Assembly (NCBI RefSeq): GCF_030816855.1
Contig: NZ_JAUSYK010000001.1
Location: forward strand, 1,736,001-1,800,000
Direction: 5' to 3'
Length of the DNA: 64,000 nt
From: Arthrobacter sp. B3I4
Lineage (GTDB): Bacteria > Actinomycetota > Actinomycetes > Actinomycetales > Micrococcaceae
A program made the translations under genes and the position numbers. This document shows, one piece after another, positions 35,335 to 44,237 of the stretch; positions within the stretch are counted from its first letter, which is position 1, and the number at the start of each line of letters is the position of its first letter. A model generated the notes under the pieces. That model searched no databases. It saw only the letters and a program-made list of their open reading frames with translations, and was not told where the DNA came from.

Positions 35335-36000
35335 CTAGGACTCTTTGGGGAAGCGGGAGATTCCGCGCCAAGCTAAACGGTAGATCAGGTCGCTGGCCAC
35401 ATCGAGGTCCAGGTCGCCGTCGGTTTCGAGCCAGTATCGGGCACTGACCTGCGCCATCCCGGACAGCCCGCGGCCCAGGAGCTGTGCCTCGAGCAGGGGC
35501 AGCTTGGTGTCCTCGGCAATGACCTTCGCGATGGCGTCAGCGAAGGTCTTGTTGAAGGTCTCCAGCCGTGCGCTCACGTCCGGGTCGTTGACCAGGTCTG
35601 ACTCGAAGACCAGGCGGTGCGCCTGATCGTCGCTGGCGATGAAGTGGTAGTAGGCGCGCATGACGGCCTGGACACGGTCGTCGTTGTCCGTGGTGGAATT
35701 CAGGGCGCCCAGCATGAGGTCGGTGAGGGCCGACAGATGGCTGTCCAGCAGGGCCAGGTAAAGCTCCCGTTTGGAGGGGAAGTGCTGGTACAGGACCGGC
35801 TTGCTGACACGCGCCGTCTCCGCGATCTCGTCCATCGCGGCGCCGTGGTAGCCGTTGGCCACAAAGACCTCCTGGGCCGCGGCAAGCAGCTGCACCCGGC
35901 GCTCGTCGCGCGGCAGACGCGCCGAGCGTTGCGTGCCGCTGCGCGTTTGGCCGGCCGGTTTCCCGTCCTGGCCCCGCTCAACCGGTCCCTGATGAACCAC
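35335..36000 (-). CDS. TetR family transcriptional regulator
   Basis: About 221 residues from GTG 36000. After a 30-residue basic N-terminal extension, the TetR domain reads RRVQLLAAAQEVFVANGYHGAAMDEIAETARVSKPVLYQHFPSK (core helix-turn-helix about residues 50-75). The C-terminal domain has HRLVFESDLVNDP and GMAQVSARYWL, the pattern of the mycobacterial Rv3208 regulator. The frame remains open upstream into moeZ antisense sequence, which is rejected. Divergent from moeZ, so moeZ is a candidate target along with its own operon. Confidence 0.87.
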   Translation of the reverse strand: MVHQGPVERGQDGKPAGQTRSGTQRSARLPRDERRVQLLAAAQEVFVANGYHGAAMDEIAETARVSKPVLYQHFPSKRELYLALLDSHLSALTDLMLGALNSTTDNDDRVQAVMRAYYHFIASDDQAHRLVFESDLVNDPDVSARLETFNKTFADAIAKVIAEDTKLPLLEAQLLGRGLSGMAQVSARYWLETDGDLDLDVASDLIYRLAWRGISRFPKES

Positions 36001-36073
36001 TGTCGGCCTTCTTTCCCTCGCAGTTGCTTCCACTCTACGCGCGGGTAATATGACCCGGCGGCATCTTCGGGCA

Positions 36074-36079
36074 TACATT
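36074..36079 (+). promoter_or_regulatory. Candidate -10 box upstream of moeZ
   Basis: TACATT ending five bases (GAAGT) before ATG 36085, one base closer than the common spacing here. Confidence 0.4.
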
Positions 36080-36084
36080 GAAGT

Positions 36085-37296
36085 ATGGCTTCGAAGTTGA
36101 CCGAAAACAGCACCCCCGCCACCGTTGCGCAGGCCCCGGGACCGCTGGTCGAACCGGCGGAAGACCTGACTCCGGCCGAGGTGGAACGCTACTCCCGCCA
36201 CTTGATCATTCCTGAGATAGGGTCGCTCGGGCAACGCCGCCTGAAGAACGCCAAAGTCCTGGTGATCGGCGCCGGCGGTCTCGGTTCGCCCGCCCTGTTG
36301 TACCTCGCGGCCGCGGGCGTCGGGACCCTGGGGATCATCGACGACGACGACGTGGACCTGAGCAACCTTCAGCGCCAGGTGATCCACGGGGTGGCCGACG
36401 TCGGCCGGCCCAAGATCGAGTCCGCCCGCGATGCAATCGCCGCGCTGAACCCCTTGGTCGACGTCCGGCTCCACAACGTCCGGCTTGATGCCTCCAACGC
36501 CCTGGAGCTCTTCGCCGGTTACGACCTCATCCTCGACGGCGCCGACAACTTCGCCACCCGCTACCTCGTCAACGACGCGGCCGCAATCCTCGGCAAGCCC
36601 TACGTGTGGGGTTCGATCTTCCGCTTCGACGGTCAGGTCAGTGTCTTTTGGGAGCAGCACGGACCCACCTACCGGGACCTGTACCCGGAGGCGCCGCCCG
36701 CCGGCTCCGTTCCCTCCTGCGGGGAAGGCGGGGTCTTCGGCATGCTATGCGCCGCCGTCGGGTCGCTCATGGTGACCGAAGCAGTGAAGCTGATTACCGG
36801 CGTCGGACGCTCCCTGCTGGGGCGGGTGGCGTTGTTCGACGCCCTCGGCGGGAGTTGGCGCGAAATCAAGGTCTCCCGCGATCCGGAGGCTTTGCGCATC
36901 ACGGAATTGACCGACTATGAGGCTTTCTGCGGGATCACCCCGGCCGCGGACGCGGGCACCGAACACACCGTCACCGCAGCCCAGCTCGCCACCATGCTCG
37001 CCTCCCGAAAGGCCGGGCTGAAAGACTTTGAACTGGTTGACGTCCGGGAGAGCGGGGAATTCGAGATCGTCCGGATCGACGGTGCCAAGCTGATCCCGCA
37101 GGGCAGGATCCTGGCCGGCGAGGCCTGGTCCGAGCTGCCGCAGGACACGGACATCGTCTTCCACTGCAAGGCCGGGACGCGCTCCGCCGCTGTCCTGGCC
37201 GCCGCCCGTGCCGCCGGTTACGAGCGGGTCAGCCACCTGGAAGGCGGCATTCTTGCCTGGGTGCGCGAAGTCGAACCGGGCAAACCGGTGTACTGA
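36085..37296 (+). CDS. moeZ: Adenylyltransferase/sulfurtransferase MoeZ
   Basis: A 403-residue fusion of an E1-like ThiF/MoeB domain and a C-terminal rhodanese domain. The nucleotide loop is GAGGLGS at residues 62-68, with DDDDVDLSNLQRQ close by, and C212 in VPSCGEGG is the likely acyl-transfer cysteine. The rhodanese active site is CKAGTRS with C361. MoeZ adenylates and sulfurates ubiquitin-like carriers such as MoaD, CysO and possibly ThiS. It is followed 11 bp later by an SDR gene. Confidence 0.93.
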   Translation: MASKLTENSTPATVAQAPGPLVEPAEDLTPAEVERYSRHLIIPEIGSLGQRRLKNAKVLVIGAGGLGSPALLYLAAAGVGTLGIIDDDDVDLSNLQRQVIHGVADVGRPKIESARDAIAALNPLVDVRLHNVRLDASNALELFAGYDLILDGADNFATRYLVNDAAAILGKPYVWGSIFRFDGQVSVFWEQHGPTYRDLYPEAPPAGSVPSCGEGGVFGMLCAAVGSLMVTEAVKLITGVGRSLLGRVALFDALGGSWREIKVSRDPEALRITELTDYEAFCGITPAADAGTEHTVTAAQLATMLASRKAGLKDFELVDVRESGEFEIVRIDGAKLIPQGRILAGEAWSELPQDTDIVFHCKAGTRSAAVLAAARAAGYERVSHLEGGILAWVREVEPGKPVY

Positions 37297-37307
37297 AAGG
37301 CACAGCG

Positions 37308-38321
37308 ATGAGCGATGAGAGCACCCTGACCCCACGGCAAAGGATCGGCTCGTGCTTCGGCCCGCGGTCGACGGCGGCCGAGGTCGTGGCAGGTGTGGAC
37401 CTGGACGGCAAGACCGCCGTCGTTACCGGCGGCTACTCGGGTCTGGGACTGGAGACAGTCCGGGCACTCGTGTCCGCCGGTGCGCGCGTGATGGTGCCGG
37501 CGCGGCGGCCCGGGCACGCCCGCGAGGTGCTTGACGAAGCGGGCCTCAACGGCGTCCAAGTTGCAGAGCTGGACCTGGCTGACCTGCAGAGTGTTCGAGA
37601 CTTCACCCAGGGTTTCTTGGCATCCGATTACCTTGGCGATGCCCGGAGCCTGGACATCCTGATCAACAACGCCGCCATCATGGCCACCCCGGAGCGGCGC
37701 GTCGGCCCGGGCTGGGAAGCACAGTTCGCCACCAACCACCTGGGCCACTTTGCGCTCGCCAACCTGCTCTGGCCCGCGCTGGCAGCGGGAAGTGGTGCAC
37801 GGGTGGTTGCCTTGTCTTCCACCGGCCACAAGCTCTCGCCGATCCGGTTCGCGGACATTAATTTCGACGCGGGCTACGACAAGTGGAAGGCCTACGGGCA
37901 GGCGAAGGCCGCGAATGCGCTGTTTGCCGTGCAGCTCGACGCGCTCGGGAAGAGCGCCGGCGTCCGGGCCTTTGCGGTCCATCCAGGCGGGATCATGACC
38001 GAATTGCAGCGCCACCTGCCGCGGGAAGAAATGATTGCCTCGGGTTGGATGGACGCGGACGGCAACATCAACGAGCGGTTCAAGACCCCTGCCCAGGGCG
38101 CCGCGACGTCGGTGTGGGCGGCCACCTCGCCACTGCTCGCGGACCTGGGCGGCGTGTACTGCGAGGACTGCGAGATCGCCGAGCCGACGCAGCCAGGCAC
38201 ACCGGAAGCGCGCATCCGGGGAGTGGACGCCCACGCCGTGGACCGCCCGGCAGCGGAGCGCCTCTGGCAGCTGTCTGCTGACCTGACCGGCATCAACGCC
38301 TTCGCCTCCGGGCAGGGCTGA
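37308..38321 (+). CDS. Short-chain dehydrogenase/reductase
   Basis: A 337-residue SDR. The cofactor motif is TGGYSGLG near residue 42, NNAAIM near 121, the catalytic Ser in VALSSTGHKL and YxxxK in YGQAKAAN near 200. It resembles the WW-domain oxidoreductase/retinol-dehydrogenase-like branch acting on hydrophobic alcohols, but substrate is unknown. AAAGG lies eight bases before the ATG. It forms an apparent operon with moeZ. Confidence 0.87.
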   Translation: MSDESTLTPRQRIGSCFGPRSTAAEVVAGVDLDGKTAVVTGGYSGLGLETVRALVSAGARVMVPARRPGHAREVLDEAGLNGVQVAELDLADLQSVRDFTQGFLASDYLGDARSLDILINNAAIMATPERRVGPGWEAQFATNHLGHFALANLLWPALAAGSGARVVALSSTGHKLSPIRFADINFDAGYDKWKAYGQAKAANALFAVQLDALGKSAGVRAFAVHPGGIMTELQRHLPREEMIASGWMDADGNINERFKTPAQGAATSVWAATSPLLADLGGVYCEDCEIAEPTQPGTPEARIRGVDAHAVDRPAAERLWQLSADLTGINAFASGQG

Positions 38322-38384
38322 ACGCAAAGAGCCTCGTAACTTCGGTTGGTGGTGATCGGCTCTGGGGGGTGCCATAGTGGCGGG

Positions 38385-39140
38385 ATGATCAACCAGCAGC
38401 AGCTTTGGGACGAAGACGCCGCTCAGCACTACGACACCCCTGAAGAGGGCATGTTCGCCGCCGAGGTGCTCGGCCCCACGGTGGAGGTCCTCGCCGAGCT
38501 CGCGGGCGGCGGCCCGGCCGTTGAGTTCGCCATTGGCACGGGTCGTGTTGCCATCCCGCTCTCGGCGGCGGGCGTGAAGGTCAGCGGCATCGAGTTGTCC
38601 CACGCGATGATCGCCCGCCTGCGCAAGAAGGTTCACGAGGACCAGATTCCGGTCGTTCAGGGCGACATGACCGAAGCAATGGCCGGGGAGAACTTCTCGC
38701 TTGGGTTCTTGGTGTTCAACACCATCTCCAACCTTTTGACCCAGGACGAACAGGTCCGGTGCTTCCAAAACGCCGCCCGCCATCTTGCACCCGGCGGGCG
38801 GTTCGTCATTGAACTCTGGGTGCCGCAGCTGCGTTCGCTGCCACCGGGACACGGCGGGACGGTCGAAGTCAGCCAGCCCGGGTATCTCCTGGTGGACACC
38901 TACGACGTGCTCCGCCAGCACGTCGTCTCCCACCACGTCCGGTTCGCCCCCGACCTATCGGAGGGGCGGGACGCCCGGATCGGACGGACACCGCATCGCT
39001 ACATCTGGCCCAGCGAGCTCGACCTGATGGCGCGGCTGGCCGGGTTCGACCTGGAATTCAGATGGGCGGATTGGGACCGCAGCGAATTCACGGAGGATTC
39101 CCGCAGCCACGTTTCCGTGTACCGGCTTTCCGCACGCTAG
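38385..39140 (+). CDS. SAM-dependent methyltransferase
   Basis: A 251-residue class I methyltransferase. Motif I is VEFAIGTGRVAIPLSAAGVKVSGIELS near residues 43-70, then VQGDMTEA, NTISNLLTQDEQVRCFQNAARHLAPGGRFVIELW. The start ATG 38385 follows CATAGT by six bases, a weaker version of the leaderless pattern. An upstream in-frame extension to 38346 is unlikely. Seven bases separate its end from the convergent hemA end. Substrate unknown. Confidence 0.83.
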   Translation: MINQQQLWDEDAAQHYDTPEEGMFAAEVLGPTVEVLAELAGGGPAVEFAIGTGRVAIPLSAAGVKVSGIELSHAMIARLRKKVHEDQIPVVQGDMTEAMAGENFSLGFLVFNTISNLLTQDEQVRCFQNAARHLAPGGRFVIELWVPQLRSLPPGHGGTVEVSQPGYLLVDTYDVLRQHVVSHHVRFAPDLSEGRDARIGRTPHRYIWPSELDLMARLAGFDLEFRWADWDRSEFTEDSRSHVSVYRLSAR

Positions 39141-39147
39141 GAGCGGG

Positions 39148-40494
39148 CTAAGCCGTCTCCCGCTTGCCCTCGCCGGCAGGCCGGGCGCCGTGGTCCACCG
39201 GGCATTCCGCTGCGGCCGCACCGGTGGTCCGGGTTGCGGGCTGTTCAACGCTGATGCCATAGACCGCCTCGAGGCCGGCAACGTAGTCCGCCTGCTGGCC
39301 GTTCGCGGCGAGCTCGCGGGCCCGGACGGTGGGCACGTGCAGCAGTTGTTTGACCATCCGCCGCAGGGCGAACTCGACTTCCTCGGCCGCCGCGGTGCAG
39401 CCGTGGCGGGCGCGCACCTTTTCCATTTCGGCGTCCAGCACGTCCATGGTGTGGCGGCGCAGGGCCACGATAGCCGAGTCCACGGAGCGCGCTTCCCGCT
39501 CCTGCTCAAAGGCGGTCGCCGCGCCGGCGACGATGCCGCTTGCCTGGCTCAGGGACTCTGCCTGCTCCTGCGGGGCGGCCAGCCGGACGGACTCCAGGGT
39601 AAGCAGCTCCACGCCGTCGAGCTCGGCGACGGCCGGATCAAAGTCATGCGTGAGGGCCAGATCGATCGCGATCAGCGGCCGCGGGGACGCGGAGCGGATC
39701 CGGGCCAGTTCTGCTGCTTCGACCCGGTTGTCGGAGCCGCTGCAGCCGATCATCACGTCGGCAGCGGCGACGGCGCCCGGCAGGGAGTCGCTGTTCAGGG
39801 CGGTGCCGCCGCGGGTCGCGACGAAACCCTCGGCCCGGCCCGAGGAGGAAAAAACGGAAATGTCGGTGCAACCGCGTTCCCGCAGCAGCGACATCGTGGC
39901 CCCGGCGTACGCGCCGGTGCCGAACACGACGACCCTCTTGCTGGACCAGTCCGCGTTCTCGGACAAATCGGTGGCAAGATCCAGGGCAACCGACACAATC
40001 GACAGCCCGCGGGACCCGAGCGCGGTCTGCGCGCCCACGTCCTTGGCGGTTTTCGAGGCTGCCTGGAAGAGCCGCACCAGGCCGGAGCTGGCCGTCCCCT
40101 CGTGCTGGGCAGTGATCAGGGCGCGCCGGACCTGGCCGGCGATTTCCCGTTCACCGACGACGGCGGAGTCAAGGCCGGAGCTGACCGCAAACAGGTGCCG
40201 GCTCACGTCGGGGCCGGTGCGGGTGTTGAAGGCGCGGGAGACGAGCTGCTTGTTGAGCCCGCTGGCCTCGCTGATCTGCGCCACCAGCGCGGCGCGGGCT
40301 GCTTCGACGTCGTCCGGGCGGGGAGCCTCGCCGTAGATTTCGAAGCGGTTACAGGTGGAAAGGACCACGGCGCCGGCGACGGCAGGTGATTCGGCGAGGG
40401 CGGAGGATGCCAGCCCGGAAGCGCCGGTGCTCAGTTGAGCAACGGTCTCAAGATCGATGTCGGCGTGTGTAGCCACCAGAGAGAAAAGAACCAC
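39148..40494 (-). CDS. hemA: Glutamyl-tRNA reductase
   Basis: A 448-residue HemA, the first committed enzyme of C5-pathway haem synthesis, reducing glutamyl-tRNA to glutamate-1-semialdehyde. The catalytic Cys is in [15 protein letters not shown] near residue 47-60; [37 protein letters not shown] (NADPH-binding) and a C-terminal dimer helix follow. GTG 40494 gives the usual [11 protein letters not shown]-terminus. The C-terminal 30 residues vary and include a low-complexity [11 protein letters not shown] segment. Divergent from the hemE operon. Confidence 0.95.
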   Translation of the reverse strand: MVLFSLVATHADIDLETVAQLSTGASGLASSALAESPAVAGAVVLSTCNRFEIYGEAPRPDDVEAARAALVAQISEASGLNKQLVSRAFNTRTGPDVSRHLFAVSSGLDSAVVGEREIAGQVRRALITAQHEGTASSGLVRLFQAASKTAKDVGAQTALGSRGLSIVSVALDLATDLSENADWSSKRVVVFGTGAYAGATMSLLRERGCTDISVFSSSGRAEGFVATRGGTALNSDSLPGAVAAADVMIGCSGSDNRVEAAELARIRSASPRPLIAIDLALTHDFDPAVAELDGVELLTLESVRLAAPQEQAESLSQASGIVAGAATAFEQEREARSVDSAIVALRRHTMDVLDAEMEKVRARHGCTAAAEEVEFALRRMVKQLLHVPTVRARELAANGQQADYVAGLEAVYGISVEQPATRTTGAAAAECPVDHGARPAGEGKRETA

Positions 40495-40653
40495 AGCACG
40501 ACTAGCATAGCTTTTTCGCGCCTGTGTAGAACAACGTCGGGACGTGGGTCTGCGCACGCCGGGGTGTGATTCACGCCACCGCGGCGGCCGCCGGAGAGCC
40601 CGCTGACAGATTGTCGTTATCTTTTGGGGCCCGTTTTCGGCACAATCAAAGGC
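40495..40653. promoter_or_regulatory. Divergent hemA/hemE promoter region
   Basis: A 159-bp gap that must promote both haem units. On the minus strand TATGCT lies nine bases before the hemA start, with TTGTTC 19 bases upstream as a possible -35. On the plus strand CACAAT (40641-40646) ends seven bases before the hemE ATG. I see no strong palindrome. Confidence 0.45.
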
Positions 40654-41772
40654 ATGACTCCTAGCGCTGCGGCAACAAACGGCACGGCACACAACGGCAC
40701 GGCACCCAACAGCCTCGACGCCGGCCACCCTCTGATGGACGGCCGTACCGGCGGTTCGCCGCTTATCACCGCTTACCGCGGCGGGACGCCCTCCCGGCGT
40801 CCTGTCTGGTTCATGCGCCAGGCCGGCCGTTCCCTGCCGGAGTACCTGAAAGTACGCGAGGGCGTGGCGATGCTGGACTCCTGCCTGCGCCCGGAGCTCG
40901 CTTCCGAGATCACCCTCCAACCGGTGCGCCGGCACGACGTCGATGCCGCTGTCTTCTTCTCGGACATTGTGATTCCGCTCAAGCTGGCCGGGGTCGGGGT
41001 GGACATCGTTCCCGGCGTGGGCCCGGTGCTGGAGAAGCCGGTCCGCACTGCCGCCGACGTCGCCGCCCTGCCCGAGCTGACATGGGAAGCCCTAGAGCCG
41101 ATCCGCGAGGCCGTCCGGCTCACCGTGGCCGAGCTGGGGAGTACCCCGTTGATCGGCTTCGCCGGCGCTCCCTTCACCCTTGCCGCGTACATGGTGGAAG
41201 GCAAACCGTCCCGCGACCACCTGGGCCCGCGCACCATGATGCATGCGGACCCGGAAACCTGGACTGCCCTGGCCAACTGGGCCGCGGACGCTTCCGGGCT
41301 GTTCCTCCGCGCGCAGCTGGAAGCCGGTGCCTCGGCCGGCCAGCTCTTCGATTCCTGGGCAGGCTCTCTCGGTCTGGCGGACTATCGCCGCTTCGTTGCG
41401 CCGGCTTCGGCCCGGGCGCTGGACCACGTCCGGCACCTCGGCGCACCCCTGATCCACTTCGGCACCGGGACCTCGGAGCTGCTCGTGGCGATGCGCGACG
41501 TCGGCGTCGACGTGGTCGGCGTCGACTACCGGCTGCCACTGGACGAGGCGAACCGCCGGCTCGGCGGAACCGTGCCGCTGCAGGGCAACATCGACCCGGC
41601 CCTGCTTGCCGCGCCGTGGGAGGTCCTCGAAGCCCACGTCCGGGAGGTCATCGCGGCCGGCGCTTCGGCCCCGGGCCACGTGCTGAACCTTGGCCACGGC
41701 GTGCCGCCGGAGACCGACCCCGCGGTGCTGACGCGCGTGGTCGAATTGATCCACTCGATCGCCCCGGAGTAA
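40654..41772 (+). CDS. hemE: Uroporphyrinogen decarboxylase
   Basis: A 372-residue HemE converting uroporphyrinogen III to coproporphyrinogen III. The active-site signature [16 protein letters not shown] lies near residues 49-64, then [26 protein letters not shown] and [10 protein letters not shown]. The first 30 residues are a low-complexity Thr/Asn/Gly/His extension ([14 protein letters not shown]) not needed for the fold. First gene of the haem operon; hemY begins five bases after its stop. Confidence 0.95.
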   Translation: MTPSAAATNGTAHNGTAPNSLDAGHPLMDGRTGGSPLITAYRGGTPSRRPVWFMRQAGRSLPEYLKVREGVAMLDSCLRPELASEITLQPVRRHDVDAAVFFSDIVIPLKLAGVGVDIVPGVGPVLEKPVRTAADVAALPELTWEALEPIREAVRLTVAELGSTPLIGFAGAPFTLAAYMVEGKPSRDHLGPRTMMHADPETWTALANWAADASGLFLRAQLEAGASAGQLFDSWAGSLGLADYRRFVAPASARALDHVRHLGAPLIHFGTGTSELLVAMRDVGVDVVGVDYRLPLDEANRRLGGTVPLQGNIDPALLAAPWEVLEAHVREVIAAGASAPGHVLNLGHGVPPETDPAVLTRVVELIHSIAPE

Positions 41773-41777
41773 GCACG

Positions 41778-43277
41778 ATGGCCGCCAACGCCGTACCCGC
41801 GCCCGGTACGCCGGTCGCCGCGCCGACTGCCGTGGTGGTGGGCGGCGGCATCTCCGGCCTCCTCGCGGCCAGGGAGCTCGCCGGGGCCGGCGTCAGCACC
41901 ACTGTGCTGGAAGCCACCGGGCAATGGGGCGGCTGCGTCGGCAGCCACGTCGTGGCCGGCCTGACCCTGGACAGCGGGGCGGAATCCTTCGCCACCCGCT
42001 CCTCCGCCGTGGCGCACCTCGCCGAAGAACTGGGCCTCGGTCCGCAAATCGTTCCGCCGAACCCGGGCGGGGCATGGGTCCAGCTCCCCGACGGTCCCCG
42101 CGAGCTGCCGAAGACCGGCGTGCTGGGCATCCCTGCCAACCCCTTTGACCCGGAGGTTCGGCGTTCCCTGGGCCTCTTCGGTTCCGCCCGCGCGTGGTTC
42201 GATGCCGTGCTGCCCGCGTCCGTGGGAACGGCTGCCGAAGCCACCAGCGTCGCGGACCTGGTCCGGGCCCGCATGGGGCGGCGGGTGCTTGACCGGCTCG
42301 TCTCGCCCGTCGTCGGGGGAGTGCACTCGGCCGACCCTGCACTGCTCGACGTCGACATGGTGGCCCCCGGATTGCGCGACGGAATCCGGACGCACGGATC
42401 GCTGGCCGCGGCGGTCGCCGCCCAGCGCCGGGGCGCTACCGGCGGTTCACAGCCGCCCGGCCGTCAGCAACCCGGCCATCAGCAGCCGGGTCCGCAGAAG
42501 GCAGGTTCCGCCGTCGCCGGCCTCCGCGGCGGAATGCATACCCTTGTCACGGCCCTCCTGGCCGAGTTGCAGGGCCATGGCGTTAGCCTGCTCAGCGGCA
42601 CGCGTGCGGACGCGGTACAACGTCTGCCCGGCGGTTGGCGCGTCACAGCGGGTTCCGACCGTTTCGAGGCCGAACGGCTGGTCGTGGCGGTGGAGGGTCC
42701 CGCAGCCGTCACGCTCCTGTCGGACACGCTGCCTGCCCTGTCGGCCCTGCGCCCGGACGCCGGCCCCGACGTACGGCTGGTGACCCTGGTGCTCAACCGT
42801 CCCGCCCTCGACGCCGCACCCCGCGGCACCGGCGTGCTGGTCGCTCCACAAAGCCCGGGTTTCCGGGCCAAGGCCCTGACCCACGCCACCGCTAAATGGG
42901 TCTGGCTGGCTGAGCAAACACCGCCAGGACAGCATGTCCTGCGGCTCTCCTACGGCCGTGGAGGGGCCCGCCCCGGCCCCGGCCAGGCACGTCCGGAGCC
43001 ACGCACTGACGAGGAACTCTTCTCCGCCGCGCTTGAGGACGCCTCCGCGCTGCTTGGCGTTCCGCTGTCCCGGACCGACGTCGTGGACTGGGACGTGGTG
43101 CGCTGGTCGGGGGCGCTCCCCTTCGCCGCGCTCGGCCACAAGCAGCGGGTAGGGCGGGTCCGGGAACTCTGCGCCGCGGAGCAAAATCTCGCGGTGGTCG
43201 GCGGCTGGCTTTCCGGAAACGGCCTCGCGGCCATCGTCGCCGACACTCCCCGGCAGGTGGCGGCGTTGCTGACCTGA
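41778..43277 (+). CDS. hemY: Coproporphyrinogen III oxidase (HemY/CgoX, protoporphyrinogen oxidase family)
   Basis: A 499-residue FAD enzyme. The dinucleotide motif VVVGGGISGLLAARELAGAG starts near residue 17, and SGAESFATRSSAVAHLAEELGL and SPVVGGVHSADPALLDVD are typical. In Gram-positive bacteria with HemQ it oxidises coproporphyrinogen III to coproporphyrin III. Between residues about 218 and 242 there is a Gln/Pro-rich insert (GRQQPGHQQPGPQKAG) just before the conserved GLRGGMHTL. It lies between hemE and a secreted-protein gene in the haem cluster. Confidence 0.93.
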   Translation: MAANAVPAPGTPVAAPTAVVVGGGISGLLAARELAGAGVSTTVLEATGQWGGCVGSHVVAGLTLDSGAESFATRSSAVAHLAEELGLGPQIVPPNPGGAWVQLPDGPRELPKTGVLGIPANPFDPEVRRSLGLFGSARAWFDAVLPASVGTAAEATSVADLVRARMGRRVLDRLVSPVVGGVHSADPALLDVDMVAPGLRDGIRTHGSLAAAVAAQRRGATGGSQPPGRQQPGHQQPGPQKAGSAVAGLRGGMHTLVTALLAELQGHGVSLLSGTRADAVQRLPGGWRVTAGSDRFEAERLVVAVEGPAAVTLLSDTLPALSALRPDAGPDVRLVTLVLNRPALDAAPRGTGVLVAPQSPGFRAKALTHATAKWVWLAEQTPPGQHVLRLSYGRGGARPGPGQARPEPRTDEELFSAALEDASALLGVPLSRTDVVDWDVVRWSGALPFAALGHKQRVGRVRELCAAEQNLAVVGGWLSGNGLAAIVADTPRQVAALLT

Positions 43278-43378
43278 CGCCTGCCGGGCTTCCTGCCCCC
43301 GCGGAGAGCCCGCTAACCGGAAAGCGGCCGTTTCGGCAAATTTTTCCCGCGGATGGTTGGCGGCTAAGGTCGATGACC

Positions 43379-44116
43379 ATGAGCAAGCACGGGCCCGAAA
43401 TCGTGGCCGCGCCGGCGGCCCAATGGAACCTCCGGCGCGGCGCTTCAGTAGCGGCGTTGGGAACGGCGCTGGCCCTTAGCGCCGGCGTTCCCGCCAGCCA
43501 GGCCACGACGCCGGCGCCCAGCCCTGGTACGCCCTCTGCCTCGATCTCCGTCGGAATCGACGACCTGATCGGCGGCCTCACAGATCCGCCATCGCCATCA
43601 CCCACGTCGGGCACTGCCGGCCCCACCCCCGCCCCCGGCACAGCGCCGCCGACCTCAACCACGCCGGCGCCCTCGCAGACACCGGAGCAGCAGCGGCCGC
43701 CGAGGGGGACAGGCTCCCCCTCCGCGCCCGGGACGACGACGGCGGAGCCAGTACCGGCCGCCCCGCAGCCGCCCACAGGGCAACCGACCGGCACGCAGGC
43801 GCCCGGGCAGACGAACCCGACTGTGCCGGACGGACCCACGGACGCCGCTACCGGGAACGCCGGGCCGGGAACTCCCGGGCCGGGAACTGCCGGAACGCCG
43901 GCCACAGTGGCATCAGTCCCGGGGGCCGCGCCCCGGTACAGCGCCACCGTCACGGCTGGGACAGCCCCTGACACCAGCGCCATGTCGGGCGGATCGATGC
44001 GGGCCGCGTCCGCGGTCGAACCTTTCGGTCGGTCCGGGCTGGTGGGGTGGGGCATCTGCCTGGTCGCGGTTTCACTGGGCTCCGCCGCTGCCCTGCTCCG
44101 GCTGCGCAGGCTCTAA
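43379..44116 (+). CDS. Secreted Pro/Thr-rich protein with C-terminal membrane helix
   Basis: About 245 residues from ATG 43379; ATG 43373 is an alternative. A signal-like helix lies at about residues 21-42 (SVAALGTALALSAGVPASQA), then about 160 residues of Pro/Thr/Gly/Ala-rich low-complexity sequence with PGPGTPGPGTAG-type repeats, then a C-terminal membrane helix (GLVGWGICLVAVSLGSAAALL) and RLRRL. The layout matches a wall-spanning stalk protein, but no LPXTG motif precedes the helix. No cysteine- or histidine-rich haem or metal site is seen. It is embedded in the haem operon between hemY and hemQ. Function unknown. Confidence 0.72.
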   Translation: MSKHGPEIVAAPAAQWNLRRGASVAALGTALALSAGVPASQATTPAPSPGTPSASISVGIDDLIGGLTDPPSPSPTSGTAGPTPAPGTAPPTSTTPAPSQTPEQQRPPRGTGSPSAPGTTTAEPVPAAPQPPTGQPTGTQAPGQTNPTVPDGPTDAATGNAGPGTPGPGTAGTPATVASVPGAAPRYSATVTAGTAPDTSAMSGGSMRAASAVEPFGRSGLVGWGICLVAVSLGSAAALLRLRRL

Positions 44117-44171
44117 GCCGCCGCCTGGCGGCGCAGATCACGAGCCGCTGGGTGTTCCTGTGAAATTAATC

Positions 44172-44192
44172 ACTTCTACGCGTTGTAGAAGT
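44172..44192. promoter_or_regulatory. Perfect 8-bp inverted repeat upstream of hemQ (candidate operator)
   Basis: ACTTCTAC (44172-44179), five-base spacer GCGTT, GTAGAAGT (44185-44192). It sits in a locally AT-rich stretch 46 bp before the hemQ ATG. It has no U-tract and lies 55 bp past the previous stop, so a regulator-binding site is more likely than a terminator. A -10-like CAGACT ends seven bases before the hemQ ATG. Confidence 0.65.
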
Positions 44193-44237
44193 TCTCTGTT
44201 TCGACTTAGGTCGGGGGAAGGGGGCAGACTGGTATCC

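Noticed and set aside
35335..36660. Longer TetR protein extending into moeZ antisense
   Set aside because: The extension is the shadow of moeZ; GTG 36000 leaves a normal TetR length.
43379..44116. Sortase-anchored surface protein
   Set aside because: It has the stalk and C-terminal helix but no LPXTG-like motif before the helix.
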